Below, one piece after another: positions 42,365-52,283 of a DNA stretch of 64,000 bases. The translations under genes and the position numbers were made by a program. The notes under the pieces are model-generated. The model was not told the DNA's origin and searched no databases. It saw nothing but the letters and a program-made list of their open reading frames with translations. Numbering within the stretch: position 1 is the first letter of the stretch; the number at the start of each line of letters is the position of its first letter. The DNA is from Parvibaculum sp045863935 (lineage in GTDB: Bacteria > Pseudomonadota > Alphaproteobacteria > Parvibaculales > Parvibaculaceae): positions 124,001-188,000 of the forward strand of contig NZ_BTVP01000001.1 of NCBI RefSeq assembly GCF_045863935.1, given 5' to 3'.

Positions 42365-42519
42365 TGCAGACGCGGACTTGTCGCGGGACTGCCCTCCTTA
42401 TTATAGTGCCGCTGCCCTTGCGTGACTGGCGAGAAGAGGTGGAGCGAACCACCGTGGAGCGCAAGGGCTATGCGCCGCTCGCCTGGGCACCCTATCCAGA
42501 CAACGAGGTGCCCTCATGA
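42364..42519 (+). CDS. Possible 51-residue protein between DUF167 and folD
   Basis: The frame begins at an ATG overlapping the DUF167 stop (TGATG) and ends in a TGA that overlaps the folD ATG (ATGA), so it would couple both genes. It starts MQTRTCRGTALLIIVPLPLR with a short hydrophobic part, then a charged tail ending ending in NEVPS. No family match is apparent. A promoter-like sequence (42378-42406) lies inside it, so the frame may be incidental. Confidence 0.3.
   Translation: MQTRTCRGTALLIIVPLPLRDWREEVERTTVERKGYAPLAWAPYPDNEVPS
42378..42406 (+). promoter_or_regulatory. Sigma-70-like promoter upstream of folD
   Basis: TTGTCG, 17-nt spacer, TTATAG. It would give a leader of about 100 nt to the folD ATG at 42516. 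It competes with the idea that this stretch encodes a 51-residue protein. Confidence 0.45.
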
Positions 42520-43424
42520 CGCGTTCGGTAAAAGCTTCCATCATCGACGGCAAGACCATTTCCGCGGAACTGCGCGCCCGCGTGGCGGCGGAGGTTTCGC
42601 GGCTGAAGCAGGAGTATGGGCTCACGCCCGGCCTTGCCGTCGTGCTTGTCGGGAACGATCCGGCGAGCGAGGTCTATGTCCGCAACAAGGGCATCGCGAC
42701 ACGCGAGGCAGGCATGAACTCATACGAGTACAGGCTGCCCGCCGAGACGAGCGAGGCGGATGTTCTCGCCAAGGTGCGCGAGCTCAATGCCGATCCGAGC
42801 GTACACGGATTTCTGGTTCAGTTTCCGGTGCCCGACCATATTTCCCAGCAGAATGTGATCGATGCGATCGATCCGTCGAAGGATGCAGACGGGCTCCACC
42901 CGCTCAATGCCGGGCGGCTCGCGAGCGGCTTGCCCGCGATGGTTCCCGCGACGCCGGAGGGCTGCCTCATCATGGCGAAGAAGGCGGGCGGCGATCTTTC
43001 AGGCAAGCATGCCGTCGTAATCGGGCGCTCGAACCTTGTCGGCAAGCCCGTCGCGCAATTGCTGCTCAGGGAGAACTGCACCGTCACGATCGCGCATAGC
43101 CGTTCGCACGATCTACCGGCCATCGCGCGCGAAGCGGACATTCTCGTTGCGGCGGTGGGTCGGCCGCAAATGGTGAAGCGCGACTGGGTGAAGCCCGGCG
43201 CCATCGTCATCGATGTCGGCATCAATCGCGTTCCCGCGCCGGAGAAGGGCGAGGGCAAGACCAGGCTCGTCGGCGACGTCGCCTTCGATGAGGTGGCGGA
43301 AGTCGCGGGCGCGATCACGCCCGTTCCCGGCGGCGTCGGTCTCATGACGGTTGCCTGCCTGCTGCGCAATACCGTGATTGCCGCCTGCCGGGCCAAAGGC
43401 ATCGAACTGCCGAAGGATTTTTGA
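42516..43424 (+). CDS. folD: Bifunctional methylene-THF dehydrogenase / methenyl-THF cyclohydrolase
   Basis: 302 residues. Family motifs: PGLAVVLVGNDPASEVYVRNK near 37 (Tyr and Lys of the active site), VQFPVPDHISQQNVIDAIDPSKDADGLHP near 100, AVVIGRSNLVGKPVAQLL near 165 (Rossmann), and ITPVPGGVGLMTVACLL near 268. It oxidises 5,10-methylene-THF with NADP and hydrolyses the methenyl product, supplying one-carbon units. The aldo/keto reductase follows at once. Confidence 0.97.
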   Translation: MTRSVKASIIDGKTISAELRARVAAEVSRLKQEYGLTPGLAVVLVGNDPASEVYVRNKGIATREAGMNSYEYRLPAETSEADVLAKVRELNADPSVHGFLVQFPVPDHISQQNVIDAIDPSKDADGLHPLNAGRLASGLPAMVPATPEGCLIMAKKAGGDLSGKHAVVIGRSNLVGKPVAQLLLRENCTVTIAHSRSHDLPAIAREADILVAAVGRPQMVKRDWVKPGAIVIDVGINRVPAPEKGEGKTRLVGDVAFDEVAEVAGAITPVPGGVGLMTVACLLRNTVIAACRAKGIELPKDF

Positions 43425-43429
43425 CGCTC

Positions 43430-44446
43430 ATGGAAATGCGCAAGCTCGGAAAGCTCTGGCCTGTCAGCGCGCTCACACTTGGTGGCGGCGGGCTTGGCCA
43501 GATATGGGGCGAGACCTCGCGCGAGGAAGCCGTCGCAACGCTTCGCCTCGCCGTCGAGCGCGGGATCACGCTGATCGATCTTGCGCCGCTCTATGGCCGT
43601 GGCGAAGCTGAGGCGGTGGCGGGTGAAACCTTCGGCGCCGGCTGGCCGGACGGCGTTCGCGTCACGACGAAATGCATGGTGGGGCAGCGACATCTTGCCG
43701 GCATCGCGGAGCGTCTCGAGAAGTCGGTCGTGCGCAGCCTCTCGACGCTGAAGCGCGAACAGGCGGACATCTTCATCCTGCACTCGAATATCTGTCCGGA
43801 CGATTACGTTTACGGGCGCGATCCGGCGTTCGAGGATTATGGCGTCGTGCCCTGGTCGGCCTTCGTCAACGAGGTCGCCCCCGCCTTCGAGGCGCTAAAG
43901 GAGAAAGGCCTCATTGGAAATTGGGGCATCACGGGCACGGGACTGCCGCGCAGCATCATGGATGCACTTCGAGGCACGCCGAAGCCGGCCGTCGTGCAGG
44001 CCGTGACGAACCTCCTCGATTCGCCCGGCGGGATGCGGCGATATGAAGAGCCACCAGAGCCGCGCAACATCATCCGCACCGCGAAGAACAACGACGTCGG
44101 TGTGATGGGGATTCGCGCGGTGCAAGCGGGTGCGCTCACCGCGGCGATCGACAGGCCGCTGGCGGCAGACGATCCGGAAGTGCGTGACTATGAGAAGGCG
44201 GCACCTTTCAGGACGCTTTGCCGCGACCTCGGCGAAGACCCGGCCATCGTCGCGCATCGCTATGCGCTCCACATGCAGGGCGTCGACACGCTGGTGCTCG
44301 GTGTCAAGAATCGTGCAGAGCTTACCGCCATTCTCGATGCCGAGGCACGCGGGCCGCTGGAAGAAGAGACGCGTAAGCGCATTGATGCGCTGCGGCTCAA
44401 CTTCCAGATGCCGCGCATGCCGATCGACGGGGACGGAACGCTCTAG
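43430..44446 (+). CDS. Aldo/keto reductase
   Basis: 338 residues from ATG 43430; a TTG at 43421 would overlap the folD stop (TTGA) and has AAGGA 5 nt before it, so that start is also possible. AKR features: LTLGGGGLGQIWG near 16, LIDLAPLYGRGEAE near 47 (catalytic Asp and Tyr), KCMVGQ near 83 (Lys), and GNWGITGTGLPRSI near 162. Substrate unknown; NADPH-dependent carbonyl reduction expected. Confidence 0.9.
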   Translation: MEMRKLGKLWPVSALTLGGGGLGQIWGETSREEAVATLRLAVERGITLIDLAPLYGRGEAEAVAGETFGAGWPDGVRVTTKCMVGQRHLAGIAERLEKSVVRSLSTLKREQADIFILHSNICPDDYVYGRDPAFEDYGVVPWSAFVNEVAPAFEALKEKGLIGNWGITGTGLPRSIMDALRGTPKPAVVQAVTNLLDSPGGMRRYEEPPEPRNIIRTAKNNDVGVMGIRAVQAGALTAAIDRPLAADDPEVRDYEKAAPFRTLCRDLGEDPAIVAHRYALHMQGVDTLVLGVKNRAELTAILDAEARGPLEEETRKRIDALRLNFQMPRMPIDGDGTL

Positions 44447-44467
44447 ATGTGCGAACCGGTCCTGCCT

Positions 44468-44725
44468 TCACCTGTTGTCGAGTTGCGCCCGCACGGCGTG
44501 CAGTCCCTCGCGGGTGATGAGATAAGGTTTGCCTTCCCGCGACGCGATCAGCCGTCTTTTTCTCAAGCGCCGGAATGTGGCCAGGGTGCAGTCGGCAAGC
44601 ACCCATCCCTCGCGAGTGACGCAGGCGGCTTCGACGATCTTGCCCTTGCCGTCCTTCTCGACGCAGATGTGTCCGCCGCGCGCGAGCGCGTGCAGCGTGC
44701 GCTGCTCGAACTTCGAGATATTCAT
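44468..44725 (-). CDS. yjhX: YjhX family toxin (TopAI-like)
   Basis: 85 residues from ATG 44725, the family length. The whole chain matches UPF0386/YjhX: MNISKFEQRTLHALARGGHI at the start, WVLADCTLATFRRLRKRRLI in the middle and PYLITREGLHAVRAQLDNR at the end. In E. coli YjhX inhibits topoisomerase I and is countered by the GNAT protein YjhQ. No YjhQ-like gene is adjacent; the GNAT gene at 8564 is distant. Divergent from the degenerate beta-lactamase gene. Confidence 0.9.
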   Translation of the reverse strand: MNISKFEQRTLHALARGGHICVEKDGKGKIVEAACVTREGWVLADCTLATFRRLRKRRLIASREGKPYLITREGLHAVRAQLDNR

Positions 44726-44918
44726 GAATAGAGTTCCGGAGAAAAGCCAAAGCGAGGCGGGCCTCACACCGCGTGCAGGCAATCGCGCTGCGCGGGTGGG
44801 CTCCCGTCCTGTGGAACGGCCTGGCAAAAAGGGGGCTTCCCTCTCAGCGGCCGCGCTTTTCTCCGAATACAGACATCAACGCTCCATCTGGCGTGAAGCT
44901 CTATCAGTAATCGCGGAT

Positions 44919-46409
44919 GTGGCAGCGGGTCAATTCCGGCGGCGCACCGGCCTGTTTCTTTTGTTCACATTGTGTCTCATGCCACACATGGCCATGGCTC
45001 AGGCAGCCATGGCGCAGGACGACCCTGAAGCGGGCATGATCGGCTGGCCGCAGGCGGAGATGCGCCACGCACTCGACTATTTCATCGAACGGCGCATGAG
45101 GGAGCTCGATATTCCGGGCGTTGCGCTCGCTGTCATCGCCGATGGGCGCATCGTCTACGAAAAGGGCTATGGTTACGCCGACGCGGACGGCGATCAGGAT
45201 GTGACGCCAAATACGCTTTTCGAAGTCGGAGGTCTCGGTCTGCCGCTCGAGGCCTACGCGGCGATGCTGCAGGTGCGTGAGCGAAAAATGTCGCTCGACA
45301 CGCCATTGTCGGACTATCTGAAAGCACCTTGGCTGCCCGACGAGGAAGCGTCCGCGACAGTGACGCTCCGCCATGTGCTCAACCATCGGTCGGGACTTTC
45401 GGATCGGGTGCGGCTCGGGTCGCGCGGCCTGTCTTTCGAGCCGGGGACCGAGTTCGGCTATTCGGGCATGGGATATGTTTACCTCGCCGATGTGATGTCG
45501 GAGATCGAGGGCGTTCCCTTTGACCGCCTGATGCGGCAACGCCTGTTCCGGCCGCTCGGCATGTCGTCTTCGGGCTATATCATTCCCGAAGGGCTTGTCG
45601 GGGAAGTCGCGCGCGGTCACCACGCGCTCTGGATGCCGATCTCCGCGTTCGCAGGCCCGATGGCCGCCATCTTCGCGATCCTCGCGATCGCGACCGTTCT
45701 GGTGCTACGGCTCGGATTTCACCGGCTGAAGCTCGAGCCATTCGACCTCGTTCCCGCCGCTGTCATAGCCCCGGTTGGCGCCAGCGCCATTCTCTATTAT
45801 CTGCAAGGCGGCTGGGCGCTCCTCTTCTGCCTTGGCTATTTCATCGTGTGGCTGGCGGCGATCGCGCTCATCGTTGCCGCGGTTCAGTATCTCCGTTTCA
45901 TCTTCGATCGCGGGTGGTCGGACGGGGTGCTGTCGCGGGGCGTGCGGCGCTCTTCGTTCAGCCCGGTCCTCTTTGTGGCCGTGCTGCTCATGAGCCTGTT
46001 TTTCATGACCTGGCAGGTGCCTCTGCCTGCGCGAGACGGCGACGACTTCAATGCCGCGCTGTCGCTTCGCTCGAGTGCTCATGATCTTGCTCTCTTCGTC
46101 ACGGGCTTTGTCGACGGAGCGCTTGTCGGGCCACCGTTGCGCGCGACCATGATCGAGAGTCGCGTGACGGTTGCCGAAAGAAAGGGAGACCGGTTCGGCT
46201 GGGGGCTCGGTTTCGGCACGCGCGAGCACGAGGGCGGCCTGACCCTCTGGCAAACCAGCACCAATATCGGTATGCGCGGAATGATGGTGATCGATCCTTC
46301 GCGGCGCGCCGGCGTCGTCATTCTCACGAATGCGGACAAGGGAAAAATACTGATGCAGGAAGTCTCGGGTCATGTGCTCGGGCCGGAAGACCCGTGGCGG
46401 CTGCCCTGA
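44919..46409 (+). CDS. Membrane-bound beta-lactamase-like protein lacking catalytic residues
   Basis: About 496 residues from a GTG at 44919 (start uncertain; ATG 44724 is the other option). A signal peptide (RRRTGLFLLFTLCLMPHMAMAQ) precedes the class C beta-lactamase fold: IPGVALAVIADGRIVYEKGY near 66, LRHVLNHRSGLS near 150. The SxxK position reads LFEVGGLGLPLEAYA, so Ser and Lys are lost; the YxN motif is YSGMGY; no HxG is left near LTLWQTSTNIG. About four transmembrane helices (250-360) split the fold before its C-terminal part. A non-catalytic binding or sensing protein is inferred. Confidence 0.82.
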   Translation: MAAGQFRRRTGLFLLFTLCLMPHMAMAQAAMAQDDPEAGMIGWPQAEMRHALDYFIERRMRELDIPGVALAVIADGRIVYEKGYGYADADGDQDVTPNTLFEVGGLGLPLEAYAAMLQVRERKMSLDTPLSDYLKAPWLPDEEASATVTLRHVLNHRSGLSDRVRLGSRGLSFEPGTEFGYSGMGYVYLADVMSEIEGVPFDRLMRQRLFRPLGMSSSGYIIPEGLVGEVARGHHALWMPISAFAGPMAAIFAILAIATVLVLRLGFHRLKLEPFDLVPAAVIAPVGASAILYYLQGGWALLFCLGYFIVWLAAIALIVAAVQYLRFIFDRGWSDGVLSRGVRRSSFSPVLFVAVLLMSLFFMTWQVPLPARDGDDFNAALSLRSSAHDLALFVTGFVDGALVGPPLRATMIESRVTVAERKGDRFGWGLGFGTREHEGGLTLWQTSTNIGMRGMMVIDPSRRAGVVILTNADKGKILMQEVSGHVLGPEDPWRLP

Positions 46410-46446
46410 GGCTGGGCTAGTCTTTTCCGGTGTTCCGGGAGGGGTC

Positions 46447-47121
46447 ATGGAAAAATTCGAAACGATCTTCGCCCGCGCCGCGAAAAGACATGGCGGTGCC
46501 AAAGCCGTCGAAGCGGAACTGCCGAAGCCGAAAAACGCCGCCGCCCTCCGCAAGATCGGGGACGACCGCTGGCTTTCGGCCATGACCAAGTCCGTCTTCC
46601 AGGCGGGCTTCGTGTGGAAGATGATCGAGAACAAGTGGCCGGGCTTCGAGGAGGCCTTCGACCATTTCGACCCGCACCGCATCGCCTTTTATGCCGATGA
46701 AGATATCGAGCGGCTCGCGGGCGATGCGCGCATCGTGCGCAATGGCGCGAAGATCGTCGCGACACGAAACAATGCGCGCTTCGTCTGCGATCTGGCAAAC
46801 GAACACGGCTCGGCCGGTGCGTTCTTCGCCGCGTCGAAGCCGGAGGACTTTGCCGGCCTTCTCGACACTCTCAAGAAGCGCGGGGACCGTCTGTCCGGTG
46901 CGTCTGCCCAGTTTTTCCTGCGGCAGATGGGCGTCGACGGCTGGGTGATGTCGCCTTCGGTTGTTGCGGCGCTTGTGAAGGCGGGTGTCATCGACAAGGC
47001 GCCGACTTCGGCGAAGGCCATGCGTGCGGTGCAGGAGGCGTTCAACGTCTGGCGCAAGGAGAGCGGCCGTCCGCTCATGGCGATCAGCCGCGTGCTGGCG
47101 CTTTCTGCCGATCCGGATTAG
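46447..47121 (+). CDS. DNA-3-methyladenine glycosylase I-like protein
   Basis: 224 residues from ATG 46447. Tag-family pattern: DDRWLSAMTKSVFQAGFVWKMI near 40-62, FDPHRIAFYADEDIERLAGDARIVRNGAKI near 78-106, and NARFVCDL near 114. The zinc-binding cysteines/histidine of E. coli Tag are not evident at the N-terminus, so this is a variant of the family. Expected to excise alkylated purines. Its stop overlaps the convergent ppa stop by four bases. Confidence 0.8.
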   Translation: MEKFETIFARAAKRHGGAKAVEAELPKPKNAAALRKIGDDRWLSAMTKSVFQAGFVWKMIENKWPGFEEAFDHFDPHRIAFYADEDIERLAGDARIVRNGAKIVATRNNARFVCDLANEHGSAGAFFAASKPEDFAGLLDTLKKRGDRLSGASAQFFLRQMGVDGWVMSPSVVAALVKAGVIDKAPTSAKAMRAVQEAFNVWRKESGRPLMAISRVLALSADPD

Positions 47122-47647
47122 CTCTTCTTCCCAGCCTCGATCGCCTTCATGATCAGCTCGCGAGCGATGCTCGCGTCCCTCCAGCCGTCGACCTTCACCC
47201 ATTTGCCTTCTTCGAGATCCTTGTAGTGCTCGAAGAAGTGAGTGATGCGCTGGATCAGAATGTCCGGCATGTCGGTGTAGTTCTGGACGTTCTTGTAATA
47301 GGGATTGAGCTTCTCGACCGGCACGGCGAGGATCTTTTCATCCTGCCCCGCCTCGTCATGCATCATCAGAACGCCGATGGGACGTGAGCGGATGACCGCG
47401 CCGGGCACGACCGGAATGCGGCTCACCACGAGCACATCGACCGGGTCGCCGTCATCCGACAGCGTGTGCGGCACGAAGCCGTAGTTGCAGGGATACTGCA
47501 TGGCCGTGTGCATGAAGCGGTCGACAAAGAGCGTGCCGGATTCTTTGTCCATCTCGTATTTCACCGGGTGGCCGCCATGCGGCACCTCGACGATCACGTT
47601 GATATCGTCCGGCGGATTCTTGCCGATCGGGATTGCGTCGATACGCA

Positions 47648-47648
<1 letters not shown>
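47118..47648 (-). CDS. ppa: Inorganic pyrophosphatase, family I
   Basis: 176 residues, standard. Active-site blocks: VPHGGHPVKYEMDKESG near 22, MQYPCNYGFVPHTLSDDGDPVDVLV near 50-74 with the metal-binding aspartates (DDGDPVDVL), and DEAGQDEKILAVP near 98. It hydrolyses PPi to drive biosynthesis. It follows argG with a one-base overlap (TAATG), so PPi released by argininosuccinate synthase and its removal are co-expressed. Confidence 0.98.
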
Positions 47649-48877
<1,229 letters not shown>

Positions 48878-49018
48878 GTCGTCACCTTATTGAGGGTCGA
48901 TTTTGCGGCGCACTATAGGGAAATCCGCCCTTGCGGCAAGGGGAGGGGAGAGGGGCGCGACGAACCGGGCTTTGCCTGCCATAATCGGCCGGCAAGAGGC
49001 CAATTTCGGGGGTATCCC

Positions 49019-49600
49019 ATGGATTCGTCGGTCGTTCTTCTCGTCCTGCTCGGTCTCGTGGCCGTTGGCGGCTATGCCTGGTATGCGAGCCTCATCACGC
49101 GGCGGAACGAGGTCAGGGAGGCGATGGGCTCGATCGACGTGCAGCTCCGGCAGCGCTTCGACCTCCTGCCCAACATTGTGGCCCTGGCGGCGAAGTTCAT
49201 GACCCATGAGAAAGAGCTGCTGGAGGGGCTGACGGCGCTGCGCGCCAGGGTGGCCGCTCCCTACGCAAAGGACAATCCGAAGGCCGTGGAAGAGCATCTC
49301 GATGCTTCCCGGAAGCTCGAGGCGGGCATGGCGCGGCTCTTCGCGGTCGCCGAGAACTATCCCGAACTCCGCTCCGCCGAAACGGTGACGCGGGCTCAGG
49401 CGACATTCGAGGAAGTGGAGGGCAACATCGCCGCCGCGCGCCGCTTCTACAATTCGGCCGTGACGCGGCTCAACAATGCGGTCGAGATTTTCCCGGGCTC
49501 CGTGATCGCGCGGCTCGCGAATGTACAACCGTTCCCCTTTTACGAGGTCGTGGACGCGGCGGCGCGCGAGCCTGCCGATGTCAACAAGCTGATGCCGTGA
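49019..49600 (+). CDS. LemA family protein
   Basis: 193 residues from ATG 49019. One N-terminal transmembrane helix (VVLLVLLGLVAVGGYAWY), then a three-helix bundle: the family block SIDVQLRQRFDLLPNIVALA near 39-58, a helix rich in Glu/Arg, and YNSAVTRLNNAVEIFPGSVIA near 146. LemA proteins are membrane-anchored with an exterior N-terminus; role unclear, often beside a TPM or DUF3137 partner, as here. Confidence 0.93.
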   Translation: MDSSVVLLVLLGLVAVGGYAWYASLITRRNEVREAMGSIDVQLRQRFDLLPNIVALAAKFMTHEKELLEGLTALRARVAAPYAKDNPKAVEEHLDASRKLEAGMARLFAVAENYPELRSAETVTRAQATFEEVEGNIAAARRFYNSAVTRLNNAVEIFPGSVIARLANVQPFPFYEVVDAAAREPADVNKLMP

Positions 49601-49607
49601 GTTCCTC

Positions 49608-50540
49608 ATGACGCCGGGTGCGGATTTCGACGGTTTCTTCGCGCGCGAGATCGCACCCTTCATCGAGAAAAAGGAAGCGGAGCGGAAACTCGTGGTCCAG
49701 CACGCGCTGTGGCGGGCCCTGCCGGTCATCGCGGCGGGGCTTCTTGCCTTTGCCGTTTCCTCGCAGGTCATCGAGAGCGAAGATGCGCGAGGCTTCGCCC
49801 TTTTCGGCAGCTTCGCCGTCATGATCGTCGGTGCGCTGATGCTCACCTCCGTCATAACCTGGGGGCGGACATTCGCGGAGGAACTCTCGGCGAAAATCTT
49901 CGGCCATTTCGGCTATCTCTATTCGCCCGAGGCGCCGGAGAACTTTCTCGCTCCCTTCAGGCAGTGCAGCCTCCTGCCGGGCTATGACCGCGCTTCGACC
50001 GAAGACCACGTGCTTGGCGAGATCGATGGCGTTCCCTTCGAGCTTGCGGAAGCCTTTCTCGAAAAGAAGGTGCGCCGCGACAAGCGCGACGAATACGATC
50101 TCGTCTTTCGGGGGCTTGTCGCGCGTTATGCGTTCCCGAAGCGCTTTTCGGGACGCACGATCGTCCGCGGCGACAGGGGCTTTCTGAATGCGCTCGGCCA
50201 TGCCGGCGCCGGCGGCGAAAGGGTTCATCTCGAGGACCCGCGCTTCGAAGAGAGGTTCGACGTCTTTTCGAGCGACCAGGTGGAAGCGCGTTACCTGCTC
50301 ACGCCGGCCTTCATGGAACGGCTCGTGCGGCTTGCCGATGCGAGCGACGGGCCGATGCAGGCCGCTTTTGACGGCAACGATCTTCTTCTCGTGATCGATG
50401 GGCGGCGCGGCTACTTCGCGCAGCCTTCGCCGTGGAAGGATCTGCGCCAAAGCGATCATATCCGCGCCTTTGTCGAGGACATCGCCTTCATCCGCGAGAT
50501 CGCGGAGACGTTGAAACTCGACGCGGAGACGAAGGTGTGA
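49608..50540 (+). CDS. DUF3137 family membrane protein
   Basis: 310 residues, 7 bp after lemA. Two hydrophobic helices at about 35-55 and 65-85 (FALFGSFAVMIVGALMLTSVITW) are followed by a soluble domain with FSGRTIVRGDRGFLN near 185 and a C-terminal stretch DGNDLLLVIDGRRGYF. DUF3137 has no assigned biochemistry; the lemA-DUF3137 pairing suggests a joint envelope function. Confidence 0.88.
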   Translation: MTPGADFDGFFAREIAPFIEKKEAERKLVVQHALWRALPVIAAGLLAFAVSSQVIESEDARGFALFGSFAVMIVGALMLTSVITWGRTFAEELSAKIFGHFGYLYSPEAPENFLAPFRQCSLLPGYDRASTEDHVLGEIDGVPFELAEAFLEKKVRRDKRDEYDLVFRGLVARYAFPKRFSGRTIVRGDRGFLNALGHAGAGGERVHLEDPRFEERFDVFSSDQVEARYLLTPAFMERLVRLADASDGPMQAAFDGNDLLLVIDGRRGYFAQPSPWKDLRQSDHIRAFVEDIAFIREIAETLKLDAETKV

Positions 50541-50622
50541 GCGCGCAAAGCGGATTGCGCTGCAGGCTCTTTCCGCGCGCGGCGATCTGCGGCAGGCTCG
50601 CGCATTCATTCCCGGAGGTTCC

Positions 50623-51210
50623 ATGCAAGTCGAGTTCTGGTACGAGTTCGCAAGCACCTATTCATACCCGGCGGCGATGCGCGTCGAGCAGGCGGCGAAG
50701 GATGCGGGCGTCGGGCTCGTCTGGCGGCCTTTCCTGCTCGGGCCGATTTTCGGCGCGCAGGGCTGGAACGACAGCCCGTTCAACATCTATCCCGCCAAGG
50801 GCCGCTACATGTGGCGCGACATGGCGCGCATATGCGAGGCGCAGGGTCTCACGCTGAAGGAGCCTGTGCGTTTCCCGCAGAACGGGCTGAAAGCCGCGCG
50901 GCTTGCGCTGCTCGGACAGGACGAAGATTGGGGACCGGAATTCACGCGCCGCGTCTATCTCGCGAATTTCGCCGGGCAGCAGGACATTTCCGACGAGGCG
51001 GTGCTTTCCGGCATTCTCGAGGCGCTCGGTCTCGATGCGGGCGCCCTTCTCGCGCGCTCGAATGAACAGGCGAACAAGGACAGGCTCAAGGCGCAGACGG
51101 AAGAAGCGATAGCGAAGGGCATATTCGGCGCGCCGAGTTTCGTGGTGGGCGACGAACTCTTCTGGGGCAATGACCGGCTCGACGCCGCCCTCGACTGGGC
51201 GAAGCGATAG
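50623..51210 (+). CDS. 2-hydroxychromene-2-carboxylate isomerase (DsbA/GST kappa-like)
   Basis: 195 residues. The thioredoxin-like HCCA isomerase fold: WYEFASTYSYPAAMRVEQAA near 5-24, with the Ser of FxSxYSY replacing the DsbA cysteine, WRPFLLGPIFGAQGWNDSP near 36, and GIFGAPSFVVGDELFWGNDRLD near 164, the glutathione-binding cis-Pro block. Family members isomerise naphthalene-pathway intermediates with glutathione. A GST gene follows by 105 bp. Confidence 0.92.
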   Translation: MQVEFWYEFASTYSYPAAMRVEQAAKDAGVGLVWRPFLLGPIFGAQGWNDSPFNIYPAKGRYMWRDMARICEAQGLTLKEPVRFPQNGLKAARLALLGQDEDWGPEFTRRVYLANFAGQQDISDEAVLSGILEALGLDAGALLARSNEQANKDRLKAQTEEAIAKGIFGAPSFVVGDELFWGNDRLDAALDWAKR

Positions 51211-51315
51211 GCGGGGCCAATCGCGCAAAGCGTCAGGGGCCACTGTGATTGCCGCTTGCGAGGTTCGTTGCCGCTCCCGATCTCCGCTGCATATGATCGC
51301 AACCGGAGAGCCCCT

Positions 51316-51951
51316 ATGAGCACGATCGTTTTCCACTCGCAGCCCATGAGCGTCTATCTCTGGACGGCAACTCTTGCCGCCGAGGAGAAGGGCATCGACT
51401 GGTCGGTGAATGTGATCGAAGCGGGGAGCGCCACGCACCGCGCGCTCAATCCCTTCGCGAAATCGCCCGTACTGGAGCATGGCAAGGTTCGCCTCTACGA
51501 GACGCTCGCGATCATGCACTACATCGACCGCGCTTTCGACGGCCCGGCGCTCCAGCCCGGCGACGCGCTCGGTCAGGCGCGGGTGCTGCGCTGGGCGAGC
51601 CTCGTCAATTCATTCATATTTCCGACGATGACAAACGGAATCGCGAAGGAGCGGCTTCTCGTGCCCTCGCAGGGCGGAAAAACGGATGAGGAGCGCGTCG
51701 CCGAGGCGGTGAAAGAAGCGGAAATCCAGTTGGGCGTTATTTCGGCGGACCTCGAAACACATCCCTTTCTCGCCGGCGACAAGCTTTCCCTTGCCGACTG
51801 CTTCCTCTTCCCGCACATGCATTTCCTGTCGATGACGCCGGAGGGGCAGGCGCTTCTCCGGCACTTCCCGAAAGCCGCTGCATGGCTCGACATGATGCGA
51901 GCGCGGCCGAGCTTTGCCGCGACGGACCAACTTGCACGGCGGGCTGCCTGA
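51316..51951 (+). CDS. Glutathione S-transferase family protein
   Basis: 211 residues from ATG 51316. Thioredoxin-fold N-terminus (MSTIVFHSQPMSVYLWTATL) with NPFAKSPVLEHG near 47 (cis-Pro) and LYETLAIMHYID near 62 (Glu-Thr in place of the usual Glu-Ser that binds the glutathione gamma-glutamyl group); the all-alpha C-terminal domain has LSLADCFLFPHM near 157. Conjugation or isomerisation of electrophiles is expected. It ends one base before the convergent ABM-like gene. Confidence 0.92.
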   Translation: MSTIVFHSQPMSVYLWTATLAAEEKGIDWSVNVIEAGSATHRALNPFAKSPVLEHGKVRLYETLAIMHYIDRAFDGPALQPGDALGQARVLRWASLVNSFIFPTMTNGIAKERLLVPSQGGKTDEERVAEAVKEAEIQLGVISADLETHPFLAGDKLSLADCFLFPHMHFLSMTPEGQALLRHFPKAAAWLDMMRARPSFAATDQLARRAA

Positions 51952-51952
51952 C

Positions 51953-52279
51953 TTACTTGAAACGTTTGGGGAGGTCTGCTTCGGGGATCAGCAGGTCGTC
52001 GGCGATGTCGAGCCAGACTTCCTCGATGAGTTCCGCCTTGCCCTCGCGTTGCGGAATGGCGCGATTGAGGTCTTTCGAGTAATCGGCAAAGGCCTTGTCG
52101 CGCGCTTGCTTCGAGGGCCAGCGCGCATAGGCGACGAAGTCGCCATTCTCCGCGCGGTGCAGCCGCGAGCCGCCGCCGCCATGATCGCGCATGATGTCTT
52201 CAGTGATCTCGTGCCAGCGCCGCGCGAAGTATTCTTCGTCTCTGGCTGCGACCTTCCAGCGATAGATGGCGGCTTTCAT
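51953..52279 (-). CDS. Antibiotic biosynthesis monooxygenase-like (ABM) domain protein
   Basis: 108 residues. A ferredoxin-like beta-alpha-beta pattern: AIYRWKVAARDEEYFARRWHEITE at the start, GGGGSRLHRAENGDFVAYARWPSK near 36-58, then IEEVWLDIADDLL. This dimeric alpha/beta-barrel fold covers quinol monooxygenases and many uncharacterised proteins, so function is unclear. It is downstream of rlmN, 4 bp apart on the same strand. Confidence 0.78.
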   Translation of the reverse strand: MKAAIYRWKVAARDEEYFARRWHEITEDIMRDHGGGGSRLHRAENGDFVAYARWPSKQARDKAFADYSKDLNRAIPQREGKAELIEEVWLDIADDLLIPEADLPKRFK

Positions 52280-52283
52280 ACGT

